Part shown: positions 7,218 through 13,836 of the stretch, piece by piece | Layout: the number at the start of each line of letters is the position of its first letter | Numbering within the stretch: the stretch's first letter is position 1 | NCBI GenBank assembly: GCA_034408745.1 | Contig: JAWXCM010000441.1 | Coordinates: forward strand, 1-17,560 | Length of the DNA stretch: 17,560 nucleotides | Reading direction: 5' to 3' | From: JAWXCM01 sp034408745 | Lineage (GTDB): Bacteria > Acidobacteriota > Terriglobia > Bryobacterales > Bryobacteraceae | Position numbers and translations under genes: made by a program | The notes under the pieces: model-generated | What the model was told of the DNA's origin: nothing | Databases searched by the model: none | What the model saw: the letters and a program-made list of their open reading frames with translations, nothing else

Positions 7218-7262
7218 TGCTACACTTCATAGGCATCAGGCGCCCCAGCAACAGCGGGGCGC
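7218..7262 (+). promoter_or_regulatory. Possible extended -10 promoter and leader hairpin of the MFS gene
   Basis: TGCTACACT (7218-7226) is an extended -10 element (TGn plus TACACT) without a recognisable -35 box. Transcription would begin near 7233. Seven bases later the leader could fold a perfect 7-bp GC stem (GCGCCCC 7240-7246 with GGGGCGC 7256-7262, loop of 9). The hairpin is not followed by a U-run, so a 5' stabilising stem is as likely as an old terminator of the HNH gene. Confidence 0.35.
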
Positions 7263-7284
7263 ATTTCATTTGGTGGCACCGAAA

Positions 7285-7293
7285 AAGGAGGAG
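7285..7293 (+). promoter_or_regulatory. Shine-Dalgarno that fixes the MFS start at 7300
   Basis: AAGGAGGAG ends 6 nt before ATG 7300, a near-perfect ribosome binding site. It also overlaps codons of a possible longer frame starting at ATG 7270, which has no ribosome site of its own. It matters because it argues that the repeat-bearing N-terminal extension of the transporter is really translated. Confidence 0.8.
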
Positions 7294-7299
7294 CAAGAG

Positions 7300-8988
7300 A
7301 TGGTCGAACACAAACGAAGCCAACAATTAACCCACACCTCCCCTGAGATCCACGAAAATTGGCTTCGTTTCGTAAACCTCTCTCGAGCCAGCGAAAGTGC
7401 CCAGGGCGCCGCACAGGTCGGCCATTCCCGGATCAATGAAAATTGGCTTCGTTTTGCCAGTCTCCCTGCCGCGATCCCAACCCAGAGTACGCCGGGCGAG
7501 AATTGGCTTCGTTTCGCAAATTTCACTCCAGCGGATATCGCCCAGGCGACGCGACCAACGGTCAGCCCGATCCAGTCCGCAACCGGAGTCCTTTCATTGG
7601 ACACCGCCCGCACCAAAGCGAAGCCCGACCTGGCCGACAAAAAACGAAGCCACCAGCAAACCCACATCCCTCATAGAATCAACGAAAATTGGCTTCGTTT
7701 TGAAAATTTCCCCCGCCACAGCGAACCCGCTAACCCGTCAGCCCCCACCAGGTCTAAACTTGTAGAGTTGCAGCCACAACCGTCCCAGCCCTTGCCGGAA
7801 GTCTCCGCGTCGCGACGCGCGCTCGCCGGATTTTTCGTTTCCGGGCTTATCCTCTCCTTCCCAGGCGCCATCCTGCCCGCCTGGGGCTACCATCTCCGTC
7901 CCAACTACCTCACCGTCGGCAACTACTTCCTCGCCCTCGTCATCGGCGTCCTCGCCGCCATCAAAGTCTCGCGCTACGTCATCGCGCAGCGAGGCCTCGG
8001 CGGGACCCTCGTCCTCGGCTGCTCCATCGCCTTCGCATCCCTTCTGCTCCTGTCCCTCACCTCGCCGCCCGTCGAGGAATCCTGGCGATTCCCGGGCCTC
8101 CTCGGTCTCGGTCTGGGAGCCGGACTCCTCAACACCGCCATCTTCCAGGCGCTCTCCCCGGCCTTCCGCATCAACCCCGCCGCCACCGTCAACCTGGCCG
8201 GAATCTTCTTTGGACTTGGATCGTTCATCAGCCCACTGCTCATCGCAGGAACTTTCAACCTCTACGACGTCTCAACCATCCTTTATGTCGTTGCCCTCGT
8301 ACCGGGATTCTTCGCCATCGGGTATGCGCGAGTCACTTTCCCCACCGCCGACAGCGCGCCGCAAAGACCCGTCAAAGAGATCCTTCGCGAGTTCACCGTA
8401 CCAGCCGCCGTCCTGCTCAGTCTTCTGCTCTTCGTCCACTTCGGCAACGAATGGGCGATCGCGGGCTGGCTGCCGCTGTTCCTGATCCTCCGCCTCGGAC
8501 TCAGCCCGGTAAACGCACTACTCCTCCTGCTCCTCTACTGGCTGGCGCTCATGCTCGGCCGAGTGGCGTGTCAGGCCATTCTGCCTCGGTTCTCCCACGC
8601 GAAGCTGCTCCTCATCAGCATCCTCGCTTCTCTTCTCGGTTGTTTGTTCCTGAGCTTTACCAATAATTTATTCGGAGCCACAATCGGAACGCTGCTCGTC
8701 GGACTCGGCTTCGCGCCCATCTATCCGCTGGTAGTCGGAGCCATCCGCAGCCGCTTCCCGCACTACCACCCAGGGTTCTTCAACGGGATCTTCTCCATCG
8801 GGCTGACCGGGGGAATGCTCGCGCCCGCGACGGTCGGCTATCTGGCCGATTACATGGGGCTCGGCGCTATCACGCTTCTACCCGTGGCCGGGTCGCTGGT
8901 CGTGCTCGTTCTGGTGCTCGTCATCTGGCTCGAGGCCTGGTTCACCCGCTGGCACTCAGCGCAGACGGATCACGACCGGGTCACCTGA
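7300..8988 (+). CDS. MFS transporter with repeat-bearing N-terminal extension
   Basis: A 562-residue protein. The transport core starts near residue 174 (ALAGFFVSGLILSFPGAILPAWG) and holds about 11-12 membrane helices, with typical MFS glycine-rich turns such as GLGLGAGLLNTAIF and FFNGIFSIGLTGGMLAPATVG; the closest look is to sugar or FucP-like major facilitators. The substrate cannot be told. The first 170 residues are hydrophilic and low in order, and contain ENWLRF four times (19-24, 47-52, 67-72, 129-134) and KRS(Q/H)Q twice, all encoded by palindromic DNA repeats. No in-frame ATG occurs between codon 1 and the core, so either the extension is translated from the strong ribosome site or a non-ATG start (for example TTG near 7768) is used. 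The 3' end overlaps the convergent gene by 33 bp. Confidence 0.8.
   Translation: MVEHKRSQQLTHTSPEIHENWLRFVNLSRASESAQGAAQVGHSRINENWLRFASLPAAIPTQSTPGENWLRFANFTPADIAQATRPTVSPIQSATGVLSLDTARTKAKPDLADKKRSHQQTHIPHRINENWLRFENFPRHSEPANPSAPTRSKLVELQPQPSQPLPEVSASRRALAGFFVSGLILSFPGAILPAWGYHLRPNYLTVGNYFLALVIGVLAAIKVSRYVIAQRGLGGTLVLGCSIAFASLLLLSLTSPPVEESWRFPGLLGLGLGAGLLNTAIFQALSPAFRINPAATVNLAGIFFGLGSFISPLLIAGTFNLYDVSTILYVVALVPGFFAIGYARVTFPTADSAPQRPVKEILREFTVPAAVLLSLLLFVHFGNEWAIAGWLPLFLILRLGLSPVNALLLLLLYWLALMLGRVACQAILPRFSHAKLLLISILASLLGCLFLSFTNNLFGATIGTLLVGLGFAPIYPLVVGAIRSRFPHYHPGFFNGIFSIGLTGGMLAPATVGYLADYMGLGAITLLPVAGSLVVLVLVLVIWLEAWFTRWHSAQTDHDRVT
7312..7372 (+). repeat. Palindromic element, full copy 1 (in frame)
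   Basis: A unit of about 60 bp bounded by perfect 12-nt inverted arms, AAACGAAGCCAA (7312-7323) and TTGGCTTCGTTT (7359-7370), with a 35-nt centre. As codons it reads KRSQQ...ENWLRF, 20 residues. Aligned without gaps, it has the same length as the second full copy at 7641-7702. Confidence 0.85.
7438..7456 (+). repeat. Palindromic element, right half only (copy 2)
   Basis: The 19-nt core GAAAATTGGCTTCGTTTTG, encoding ENWLRF, without a detectable left arm 40-50 nt upstream. The preceding codons RIN are shared with the full copy ending at 7702, suggesting a degraded full unit. Confidence 0.8.
7498..7516 (+). repeat. Palindromic element, right half only (copy 3)
   Basis: GAGAATTGGCTTCGTTTCG, one mismatch from copy 1 over 19 nt, again encoding ENWLRF in the transporter frame. 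It lies exactly 60 nt after copy 2; no left arm was found. Confidence 0.8.
7641..7702 (+). repeat. Palindromic element, full copy 4 (in frame)
   Basis: Second complete unit: AAAACGAAGCCA (7641-7652) pairs with TGGCTTCGTTTT (7690-7701). It encodes KRSHQQTHI and RINENWLRF and aligns base for base in length with the first full copy, with differences concentrated in the centre between the arms. Its right core starts 186 nt after that of copy 3, so the frame is kept. Confidence 0.85.
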
Positions 8989-9582
8989 CCCCAGCGTCGT
9001 CACCAGCTCCGCCGATTTCAACTTCGCCGGGTTCCCCTTCCACGGAAAGAACAGGAACCCGCTCACCGGCGTTTTCCTGGGCCCCTCGGGCAGGGAAGAC
9101 TTGTTCACCACATCGGAATTCGACATCCGCTCCTCCACCGGCGCATCGGGATTCTGCGCCGGCGCGGGCGGACCCGGATACCGCCGAGCCCGCGGATCAC
9201 CAGGGAATCGCTCCTCTACGTCAGCCGAGCCCGCCCTGACCGGAGGGCGCTCCCAGTCCGGGTAGCGCAGATAGCTCAGCACAAGCGCAGGAGGTTGCGC
9301 CAGTAGCAGTTCCTTTTTCCCGCTGACCCGCAACGAAAAGTCGGCCAGCTTCACCTCAACCGGCTTGCCCGGCTCCGGATAGATGGCGACCTCCACCACA
9401 AGGAAGTTGTCCGTAACAAACGACTCGCGCCCATAGGAGATGAGCCGGACCATAAACTCGGCCGCCACCTCGGCGCCGGCAACCTTCACCTGCACGGGAA
9501 ATTCGGAAGCCTTGCGCTTCGTCTCAGTCCCTTGTGCCGCGGCCAGCAACGCCGACAATAAAAGGAGCACACTCATCCTCAT
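8956..9582 (-). CDS. Secreted protein of unknown function
   Basis: A 208-residue protein (206 if ATG 9576 is used) with a clear signal peptide, MRMSVLLLLSALLAAAQG. The mature part begins with a beta-rich region (VQVKVAGAEVAAEFMVRLISYGRE, FLVVEVAIYPEPGKPVEVKLADFSLRV) that could be an Ig-like or DUF4352-like sandwich. A Pro/Arg-rich linker follows (about 130-165), then a C-terminal strand pair including TPVSGFLFFPW and ELVTTLGSGDPVVIRLR. I do not recognise the family. ATG 9582 was chosen since the signal peptide starts there; the longer in-frame extension runs into the divergent dacB gene. It shares an overlapping promoter region with dacB, so the two may respond together, suggesting an envelope role. 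Confidence 0.75.
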   Translation of the reverse strand: MRMSVLLLLSALLAAAQGTETKRKASEFPVQVKVAGAEVAAEFMVRLISYGRESFVTDNFLVVEVAIYPEPGKPVEVKLADFSLRVSGKKELLLAQPPALVLSYLRYPDWERPPVRAGSADVEERFPGDPRARRYPGPPAPAQNPDAPVEERMSNSDVVNKSSLPEGPRKTPVSGFLFFPWKGNPAKLKSAELVTTLGSGDPVVIRLR

Positions 9583-9616
9583 GGTCAAAGTGTACGGTAT
9601 GGCTACAATCAGGCAA
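9582..9616. promoter_or_regulatory. Overlapping divergent promoters between secreted protein and dacB
   Basis: Plus strand: TGGTCA (9582-9587, 4/6), 16-nt spacer, TACAAT (9604-9609, 5/6), 7 nt, ATG 9617. Minus strand: TTGCCT (9616-9611, 4/6), 16-nt spacer, TACACT (9594-9589, 4/6), 6 nt, ATG 9582. The two promoters interleave on opposite faces of 35 bp, and each predicted start point falls on or next to the start codon, so both mRNAs may be leaderless. Confidence 0.5.
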
Positions 9617-11071
9617 ATGCGATCCGCCATTCTCCTGCTGACCGCCGCAGTCGCGTGTATCGGCGCCGATCTGGCCGAGCGAGTCCCGGCTCTCATCGAC
9701 TCCGTTCCGGCTGCGAAACAAAGCTTCTGGGGAATTCGCGTCATCGACGCCCAGTCCGGGCAACTTCTGTACGCGCTCAATGAGGACCGATTCTTCGTCC
9801 CGGCCTCGAACACCAAGCTGTTCACCAGCTCTCTCGCGCTTCGCCGCCTCGGGCCCGATTACAAGTTCAGGACCCGCGTCGCCGCGCCCGCCAAACCCGA
9901 TGCCGAGGGCCGTATCGCAGAAATACGACTGCTCGGCGGTGGCGACCCAAACCTGTCGGCGCGCATGATCCCGTACAACAAGGACGAAAAGAATCCCGAC
10001 GCACTCGCCGCCCTCCGCAAGCTCGCCGAGCAGGTGGCCGCTTCAGGCGTGAAGGTGATCGCGGGCGATGTCATCGGCGACGACACAGCCTATGTGTCCG
10101 AGCCTTTCCCGCCAGGCTGGGGCCTCGACGATCCGATTTATGAGTACGGAGCGCCGGTCAGCGCGCTGACGCTCAATGACAACGCATTCGAAGTGACCGT
10201 TTTCCCCGGCGCCGAAGCCGGAGCGCCCGGCAGCCTCGCTCTGAATCCGCCAGTCGAGTACTTCACCATCGTCAACCGCACCCTGACAGCCGACACTGGC
10301 AAGACGCAACTCTCATTCCGCCGCGTGCCCGGCTCGCGAGAGCTTATCGTCACCGGAACCGTCGTCACCGGCCAGAAGATTGAGGCCGAACTCGTGGCCG
10401 TCGACGATCCCGCGCTCTACGCTGCCACCGCCTTCCGTCAGTTGCTGGAACAGCGCGGCATCCGCATCGACGGCATCACCCGAGCCGCCCACCGCCGCGT
10501 CGGCGACGAATCGCCGGTGTTCGAAGGAGAAGAACTCGCAGTTCATGAATCCGCGCCCCTCTCGCAAATCCTGGTCATCTCGAACAAGGTAAGTCAGAAC
10601 CTGCACACCGAACTCGTGCTCCGCGAGATCTCGCGAGTTGCCAACGGAATCGGCAGCCGTCGCGAAGGACTCAAGATGATCGCGGCCTACCTGAAGGAGA
10701 TCGGCGTCGAAGAAGGGCAGTGGAATTTTGAGGATGCCTCCGGAATGTCGCGCCTCGGCCTGGTCACACCCGCGACCGTCTCAAAGCTCCTGCAGGCAAT
10801 GTACGCCCATCCGCTATACGATCTGTGGCTCACGACGCTGCCGATAGGCGGTTTCGACGGCACGCTCGAAAAGCGCTTCGACAAACTGGAGCTCGCACAG
10901 CGGATCCACGCCAAAACCGGGAGCCTCAGCCACGTCGCCGCGTTGTCCGGGTACGCGCTGCGGCCCGACGGCAAGACGTACATTTTCTCCATCCTGGTAA
11001 ACAATTTCCAGGCCGAAGCCAAGGTGATCCGCGCAACCATGGACAAAGTCGCGCTCGCGTTTCTCGAGTAG
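9617..11071 (+). CDS. dacB: D-alanyl-D-alanine carboxypeptidase/endopeptidase, PBP4 (S13) type
   Basis: A 484-residue periplasmic penicillin-binding protein with signal peptide (MRSAILLLTAAVACIGA). The S13 motifs are complete: SNTK with nucleophile Ser64 and Lys67 in VPASNTKLFTSS, SNK at 322-324 (ISNKVSQNLHTELV) and KTG at 433-435 (HAKTGSLSHVAALSGY). The long insert between the first and second motifs, with GGGDPNLS, GDVIGDD and GAPVSALTLNDN, is characteristic of PBP4. It trims the terminal D-Ala from peptidoglycan stem peptides and cuts cross-links. ATG 9617 is preferred because the promoter -10 box ends 7 nt before it and it opens the signal peptide; ATG 9599 would place the -10 inside the gene. 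It is convergent with nothing and followed by two hairpins. Confidence 0.95.
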   Translation: MRSAILLLTAAVACIGADLAERVPALIDSVPAAKQSFWGIRVIDAQSGQLLYALNEDRFFVPASNTKLFTSSLALRRLGPDYKFRTRVAAPAKPDAEGRIAEIRLLGGGDPNLSARMIPYNKDEKNPDALAALRKLAEQVAASGVKVIAGDVIGDDTAYVSEPFPPGWGLDDPIYEYGAPVSALTLNDNAFEVTVFPGAEAGAPGSLALNPPVEYFTIVNRTLTADTGKTQLSFRRVPGSRELIVTGTVVTGQKIEAELVAVDDPALYAATAFRQLLEQRGIRIDGITRAAHRRVGDESPVFEGEELAVHESAPLSQILVISNKVSQNLHTELVLREISRVANGIGSRREGLKMIAAYLKEIGVEEGQWNFEDASGMSRLGLVTPATVSKLLQAMYAHPLYDLWLTTLPIGGFDGTLEKRFDKLELAQRIHAKTGSLSHVAALSGYALRPDGKTYIFSILVNNFQAEAKVIRATMDKVALAFLE

Positions 11072-11111
11072 TGTTCGGATGCGAACACCACGTTGCGATG
11101 TCGCCGACATC
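11071..11111 (+). terminator. Two back-to-back hairpins after dacB
   Basis: GTGTTCG (11071-11077) pairs with CGAACAC (11082-11088) around a GATG loop, starting on the last base of the dacB stop codon. GATGTCG (11097-11103) pairs with CGACATC (11105-11111) as a near-perfect palindrome. Neither has a U-run, so intrinsic termination is uncertain; mRNA 3'-end protection is an alternative. Confidence 0.4.
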
Positions 11112-11151
11112 CGATTCGGGCACTTCGCTACGAGTAAGTCAGGACGGTACT

Positions 11152-11157
11152 TATACT
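11152..11157 (+). promoter_or_regulatory. -10 box of the esterase gene
   Basis: TATACT (5/6 match) ends 8 nt before ATG 11166, placing the transcript start 1-2 nt before the start codon. No convincing -35 hexamer and no standard Shine-Dalgarno are present. Confidence 0.4.
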
Positions 11158-11165
11158 GAAGTGGA

Positions 11166-12014
11166 ATGCATCGACTGCTTCCGCTTCTCCTGGGCGCCAT
11201 CGCCGCCAGCGCTCAGACTCCGGCACTGCCAGCCGGGGTTAAAGTTGAGAAGAACATCTCTTACAGCCAGTATCCGCAGACCGTTCTCGACGTCTATTCG
11301 CCCGCCAGATCGACGGCGGGGAAGCGAGTTTGCGGTGTCATCGAGATCCATGGCGGAGGATGGGGGGGTGGCACAAAGGAACAGGTGGTCGAGCGTTTCG
11401 TGCTGCCCTGGGTGAACAAGGGCTGCGTGGTGGCGAACATCGAGTACCGTCTGACGAAAGTGGCGCCGGCGCCCGCTGCCGTGCAGGACGTGCTGCAGGC
11501 GGCAAAGTGGTTCGCGTCGCATGCGGGGAAGTACAACGTCGACCGCAGGCGCATCATTGCGACGGGCGATTCGGCAGGTGGACACCTTGCTCTAATGACG
11601 GCTCTTACGCCTAAGAGAGCGGGCTTCGGTCCTACAGGGAAGGTTAAGGCCGTCATCAACTGGTACGGCATCACCGACGTCGAGGACCAGCTTGGAGGAC
11701 CCAACATGCGGGATTACGCTGTGACCTGGGTGCCTCAGGTCGAAGGGCGTATGGAACTGGCTCGCCGCGTTTCTCCCGAGACCTGGGTTCGCAAGGGTTT
11801 GCCGCCTGTGCTGACGATCCACGGGTCGGCCGACCCCACCGTTCCCTACGACCATGGCGTTCGCATCACCAGGTCGCTCCGCGATGCGGGTTCCGACGCT
11901 GAGATGATCAACGTCAGTGGCGGCGAGCATGGGCAACCGCGCGAGCAGTTCGACGCAGTTTGGCCGCAGATCTTCGAATTCCTCCGGCGGCGAGGCTTCT
12001 TTAAGGACCGATAA
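11166..12014 (+). CDS. Secreted alpha/beta hydrolase (esterase/lipase, HSL/BD-FAE type)
   Basis: A 282-residue protein with signal peptide MHRLLPLLLGAIAASAQ. It has the oxyanion motif HGGGW (62-66), the nucleophile elbow GDSAGGH with Ser136, the acid in HGSADPTVP (Asp223) and the catalytic His255 in GGEHG. YSQYPQTVLDVYSP near the N-terminus is typical of this carboxylesterase group, which includes acetyl- and feruloyl-esterases acting on plant polysaccharides and general lipase-like enzymes. Exported location fits a role in breaking down esters outside the cytoplasm. The substrate cannot be read from sequence. Two small genes follow after 4 and 8 nt, probably in one transcript. Confidence 0.9.
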   Translation: MHRLLPLLLGAIAASAQTPALPAGVKVEKNISYSQYPQTVLDVYSPARSTAGKRVCGVIEIHGGGWGGGTKEQVVERFVLPWVNKGCVVANIEYRLTKVAPAPAAVQDVLQAAKWFASHAGKYNVDRRRIIATGDSAGGHLALMTALTPKRAGFGPTGKVKAVINWYGITDVEDQLGGPNMRDYAVTWVPQVEGRMELARRVSPETWVRKGLPPVLTIHGSADPTVPYDHGVRITRSLRDAGSDAEMINVSGGEHGQPREQFDAVWPQIFEFLRRRGFFKDR

Positions 12015-12018
12015 GACG

Positions 12019-12267
12019 ATGCTGAAGATCGGGTCGGTTCGCTGGAAAGGCCGCTGCACAAAGCATTCGGGCTACAACCCTGAGCTCGATGGGCCTGGTG
12101 CTATTCGCGGAGGCTGCCGGCGCTGTCAGTTGCTCTACGACATCTGGGACCACCATCAGAAAATGGTGCGACTGATTCGTGAGTTCGGGCATCGGGAAGA
12201 AGACACTGTAAAGCCGAAAGGTGCCACTGCAGTCGACGAAAGGCAGCTTTCGTTGCTGGACGGCTGA
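12019..12267 (+). CDS. Small CxxH/CxxC protein with C-terminal QLSLL
   Basis: An 82-residue protein starting 4 nt after the esterase stop. Cys13-x-x-His16 and Cys33-x-x-Cys36 are separated by a conserved-looking segment (YNPELDGPGAIRGG), suggesting one zinc site; a helix follows (LLYDIWDHHQKMVRLIREFG) and then a short tail ending DERQLSLLDG. I have the impression of a family of small hypothetical proteins with CxxHxxYNPExxGxGxIxGGCxxC, but have no name for it. QLSLL is close to the QL(S/D)LF motif by which bacterial proteins dock on the DNA polymerase sliding clamp. The in-frame upstream extension reads from inside the esterase and is not used. Real gene status rests on its cysteine pattern and spacing. 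Confidence 0.7.
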   Translation: MLKIGSVRWKGRCTKHSGYNPELDGPGAIRGGCRRCQLLYDIWDHHQKMVRLIREFGHREEDTVKPKGATAVDERQLSLLDG

Positions 12268-12275
12268 CAATTCAT

Positions 12276-12545
12276 ATGTCTGTATATCGGGAACGACGCG
12301 AAGAGCTGGAAGCTTACGAGACGCAGATGGGCATTCCGCGGGGAAGGCTCGCGCTTGCCATGGATGTGCTGACCGACGCGATTATTCTCGTCGGCCAGCA
12401 CGGGGTGTACTGCCAGAGCGCACGTCAGCCGGGCAAGCCGGCGATGGATATACAGCTTGTGGTGCGCAGCCTGAGCGACGCCAAGGAACTGGTCTCCGAC
12501 GTGATGCAGGAGCTGAAGAAGGCGCGTCAGGCCAGCCGCGAGTAG
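12276..12545 (+). CDS. Small helical protein of unknown function
   Basis: An 89-residue, mostly helical and charged protein: an N-terminal helix (YRERREELEAYETQMG), a middle segment (RLALAMDVLTDAIILVGQHGVYCQSARQPG) and a C-terminal helix (DAKELVSDVMQELKKARQASRE). No family recognised and no signal peptide. It starts 8 nt after the previous small gene, so it is likely co-transcribed with it. Its last 19 bases overlap the end of the convergent monooxygenase-fold gene. No Shine-Dalgarno is visible before ATG 12276. Confidence 0.6.
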   Translation: MSVYRERREELEAYETQMGIPRGRLALAMDVLTDAIILVGQHGVYCQSARQPGKPAMDIQLVVRSLSDAKELVSDVMQELKKARQASRE

Positions 12546-12820
12546 GTCCTGACGTCCGGGCTTTCGAGAAACAGTTCCGCCACCTTTTCCCGCAACGCGT
12601 GAAGGTACGGCATTTCCTTATGCAGGTCGAGCGCCTGCATATCGACCCACTTCTCGAAGAACACGAATACGCCCGGAAATTCGGTGGATTCGTGCAAGTC
12701 GTACAGGACGCAGCCGGGCTCCCGGCGAGTCGGTTCCACCAGCCCGATCAAGGTCTGGCGAGCGGTGTCTTCGAGGCCCGGACGGGTCTTAAACGTGGCG
12801 ACCACGGTTACAAGATTCAT
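12527..12820 (-). CDS. Antibiotic biosynthesis monooxygenase (ABM)-fold protein
   Basis: A 97-residue dimeric ferredoxin-like fold protein of the ABM/YgiN type. Landmarks are VTVVATFKTRPG at the start, the central RREPGCVLYDLHESTEFPGVFVFFEKWVDMQAL and the end LHALREKVAELF. Members act as small quinol or aromatic monooxygenases or heme-degrading enzymes, or have no known substrate, so no specific reaction is claimed. ATG 12820 overlaps the stop of the MauE-thioredoxin gene by one base (TAATG), meaning tightly coupled translation and a possible joint redox role. The 3' end overlaps a convergent gene by 19 bp. Confidence 0.9.
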   Translation of the reverse strand: MNLVTVVATFKTRPGLEDTARQTLIGLVEPTRREPGCVLYDLHESTEFPGVFVFFEKWVDMQALDLHKEMPYLHALREKVAELFLESPDVRTYSRLA

Positions 12821-13752
12821 TAACGGATGTATCCCATTTTGCGCAGCGAATCTTCAGGCTCGCCGGCATCGAACTGAATGAAAGACTGCTTCTGACGCCC
12901 GTGTTCGATCGTCACGGCAAATGGCCCATTGGTGAACGGGAACGCCTGCTGCAGAGCTTGCAGGTCACTGGCTGTCTTCATCTTCGACTTGAGTCCGGTG
13001 TCCTCAAGGAAGAACTTTGAGAACTGCGGATTTACCGTCGGCTGCCCGATGATCGTGACGTCGTTGGCCCAGGACCATTTCGCCATCTTCTTCGCAGCGT
13101 CGAGGCAGTGTGCGCATTCCGGATCGTAGAAGTACACGAACACACGGCCGTTCTGGAGCGAGTAGGGAGCGCCGTCCAATTGAATCGACGCGGGCGCAAC
13201 CGCGCCCGTCTGCCGCGCGTAGGTGATGCCGAAGGAAGCGCCACCGAACACCACAATGGCACCGAGCATGATCAGTGCGCCGCGCAGGTTGTCCGACTGC
13301 CGCGTCCACCAGCCGGCAGCCGCGGCCATTAGCAGCATGATGGCGTCGCCGATGAAGAACCCCGGTCCAACGGCCCGTTTGAGCCAGGGGAAACAGGAAC
13401 ACTCTTCGCCGCGCAAAGCGTTGTAGTGATACCCGATGTAGACCATGAAGGCGACCAGCATGAGAGCTGTCGCTATGGCGCCCCAGCGCCGGAATCGCGG
13501 AACCAGAAGCAGCACCGCTGAGAATACTTCCGCGACACCCATGAAAATCGCAGTGAATAGTGCGAGTTGTCCGGGGACCTTGGCCTGAATCATCCGGGTG
13601 GCAGCTTCGTACGGCTCTGTGAGCTTCCACAACCCGGCAATGAGGAAAAGCAAAGCAAGCAAAACGGCACACGCGAGACTGAGAACCGATTTCCACGCCG
13701 GAAGAACCAGCGGTCCGGATTCCAGCCGCGCCTCGGCCAGTCCATTACCCAT
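12820..13752 (-). CDS. MauE/DoxX-type membrane protein fused to thioredoxin-like domain
   Basis: A 310-residue protein. Five membrane helices are seen (about 21-43, 62-84, 89-109, 131-150, 157-178). The first four form the MauE/DoxX bundle (AGLWKLTEP, MGVAEVFSAVLLLVPRFRRWG), with a loop cysteine pair C118-S-C120 (GEECSCFPW) like the CGCFG loop of MauE. The C-terminal 130 residues look like a thioredoxin fold: FVYFYDPECAHC with Cys213-x-x-Cys216, then TIIGQPTV. With five helices and the N-terminus inside, that domain faces the periplasm. The design suggests electron transfer from membrane to a periplasmic disulfide site, as MauE/VKOR-like partners do for DsbD-type proteins (inference). ATG 13752 was taken because the longer frame runs through the divergent SOD gene. 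It is coupled to the ABM gene. Confidence 0.85.
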   Translation of the reverse strand: MGNGLAEARLESGPLVLPAWKSVLSLACAVLLALLFLIAGLWKLTEPYEAATRMIQAKVPGQLALFTAIFMGVAEVFSAVLLLVPRFRRWGAIATALMLVAFMVYIGYHYNALRGEECSCFPWLKRAVGPGFFIGDAIMLLMAAAAGWWTRQSDNLRGALIMLGAIVVFGGASFGITYARQTGAVAPASIQLDGAPYSLQNGRVFVYFYDPECAHCLDAAKKMAKWSWANDVTIIGQPTVNPQFSKFFLEDTGLKSKMKTASDLQALQQAFPFTNGPFAVTIEHGRQKQSFIQFDAGEPEDSLRKMGYIR

Positions 13753-13760
13753 ACACAAAC

Positions 13761-13766
13761 ATTCTA
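13761..13766 (-). promoter_or_regulatory. -10 box of the MauE-thioredoxin gene
   Basis: TAGAAT on the minus strand (5/6) ends 8 nt before ATG 13752. There is no Shine-Dalgarno in the gap, so a leaderless or nearly leaderless mRNA is likely. No clear -35 hexamer is seen. The remaining gap to the divergent SOD start at 13837 shows nothing I can name. Confidence 0.4.
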
Positions 13767-13836
13767 CCCATGAATCAAAGTGCCTGTGCGGAGGCCTCAC
13801 TTGCGGTGCGCCCCTCCATTGACCGAGACTGGACGC

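Noticed and set aside
7270..7299. MFS start at ATG 7270
   Set aside because: No ribosome binding site precedes it, while AAGGAGGAG sits 6 nt before ATG 7300.
7071..7330. Small open frames in both strands between the HNH remnant and the MFS gene
   Set aside because: No domain, no ribosome site, and the region carries promoter and hairpin signals instead; only an RYGSR fragment is linked to the HNH remnant.
7354..7702. CRISPR-like direct repeats of 19 nt
   Set aside because: Spacing is irregular (84, 60, 186 nt), inverted arms are present, copies keep the reading frame of a translated gene, and no cas genes are near.
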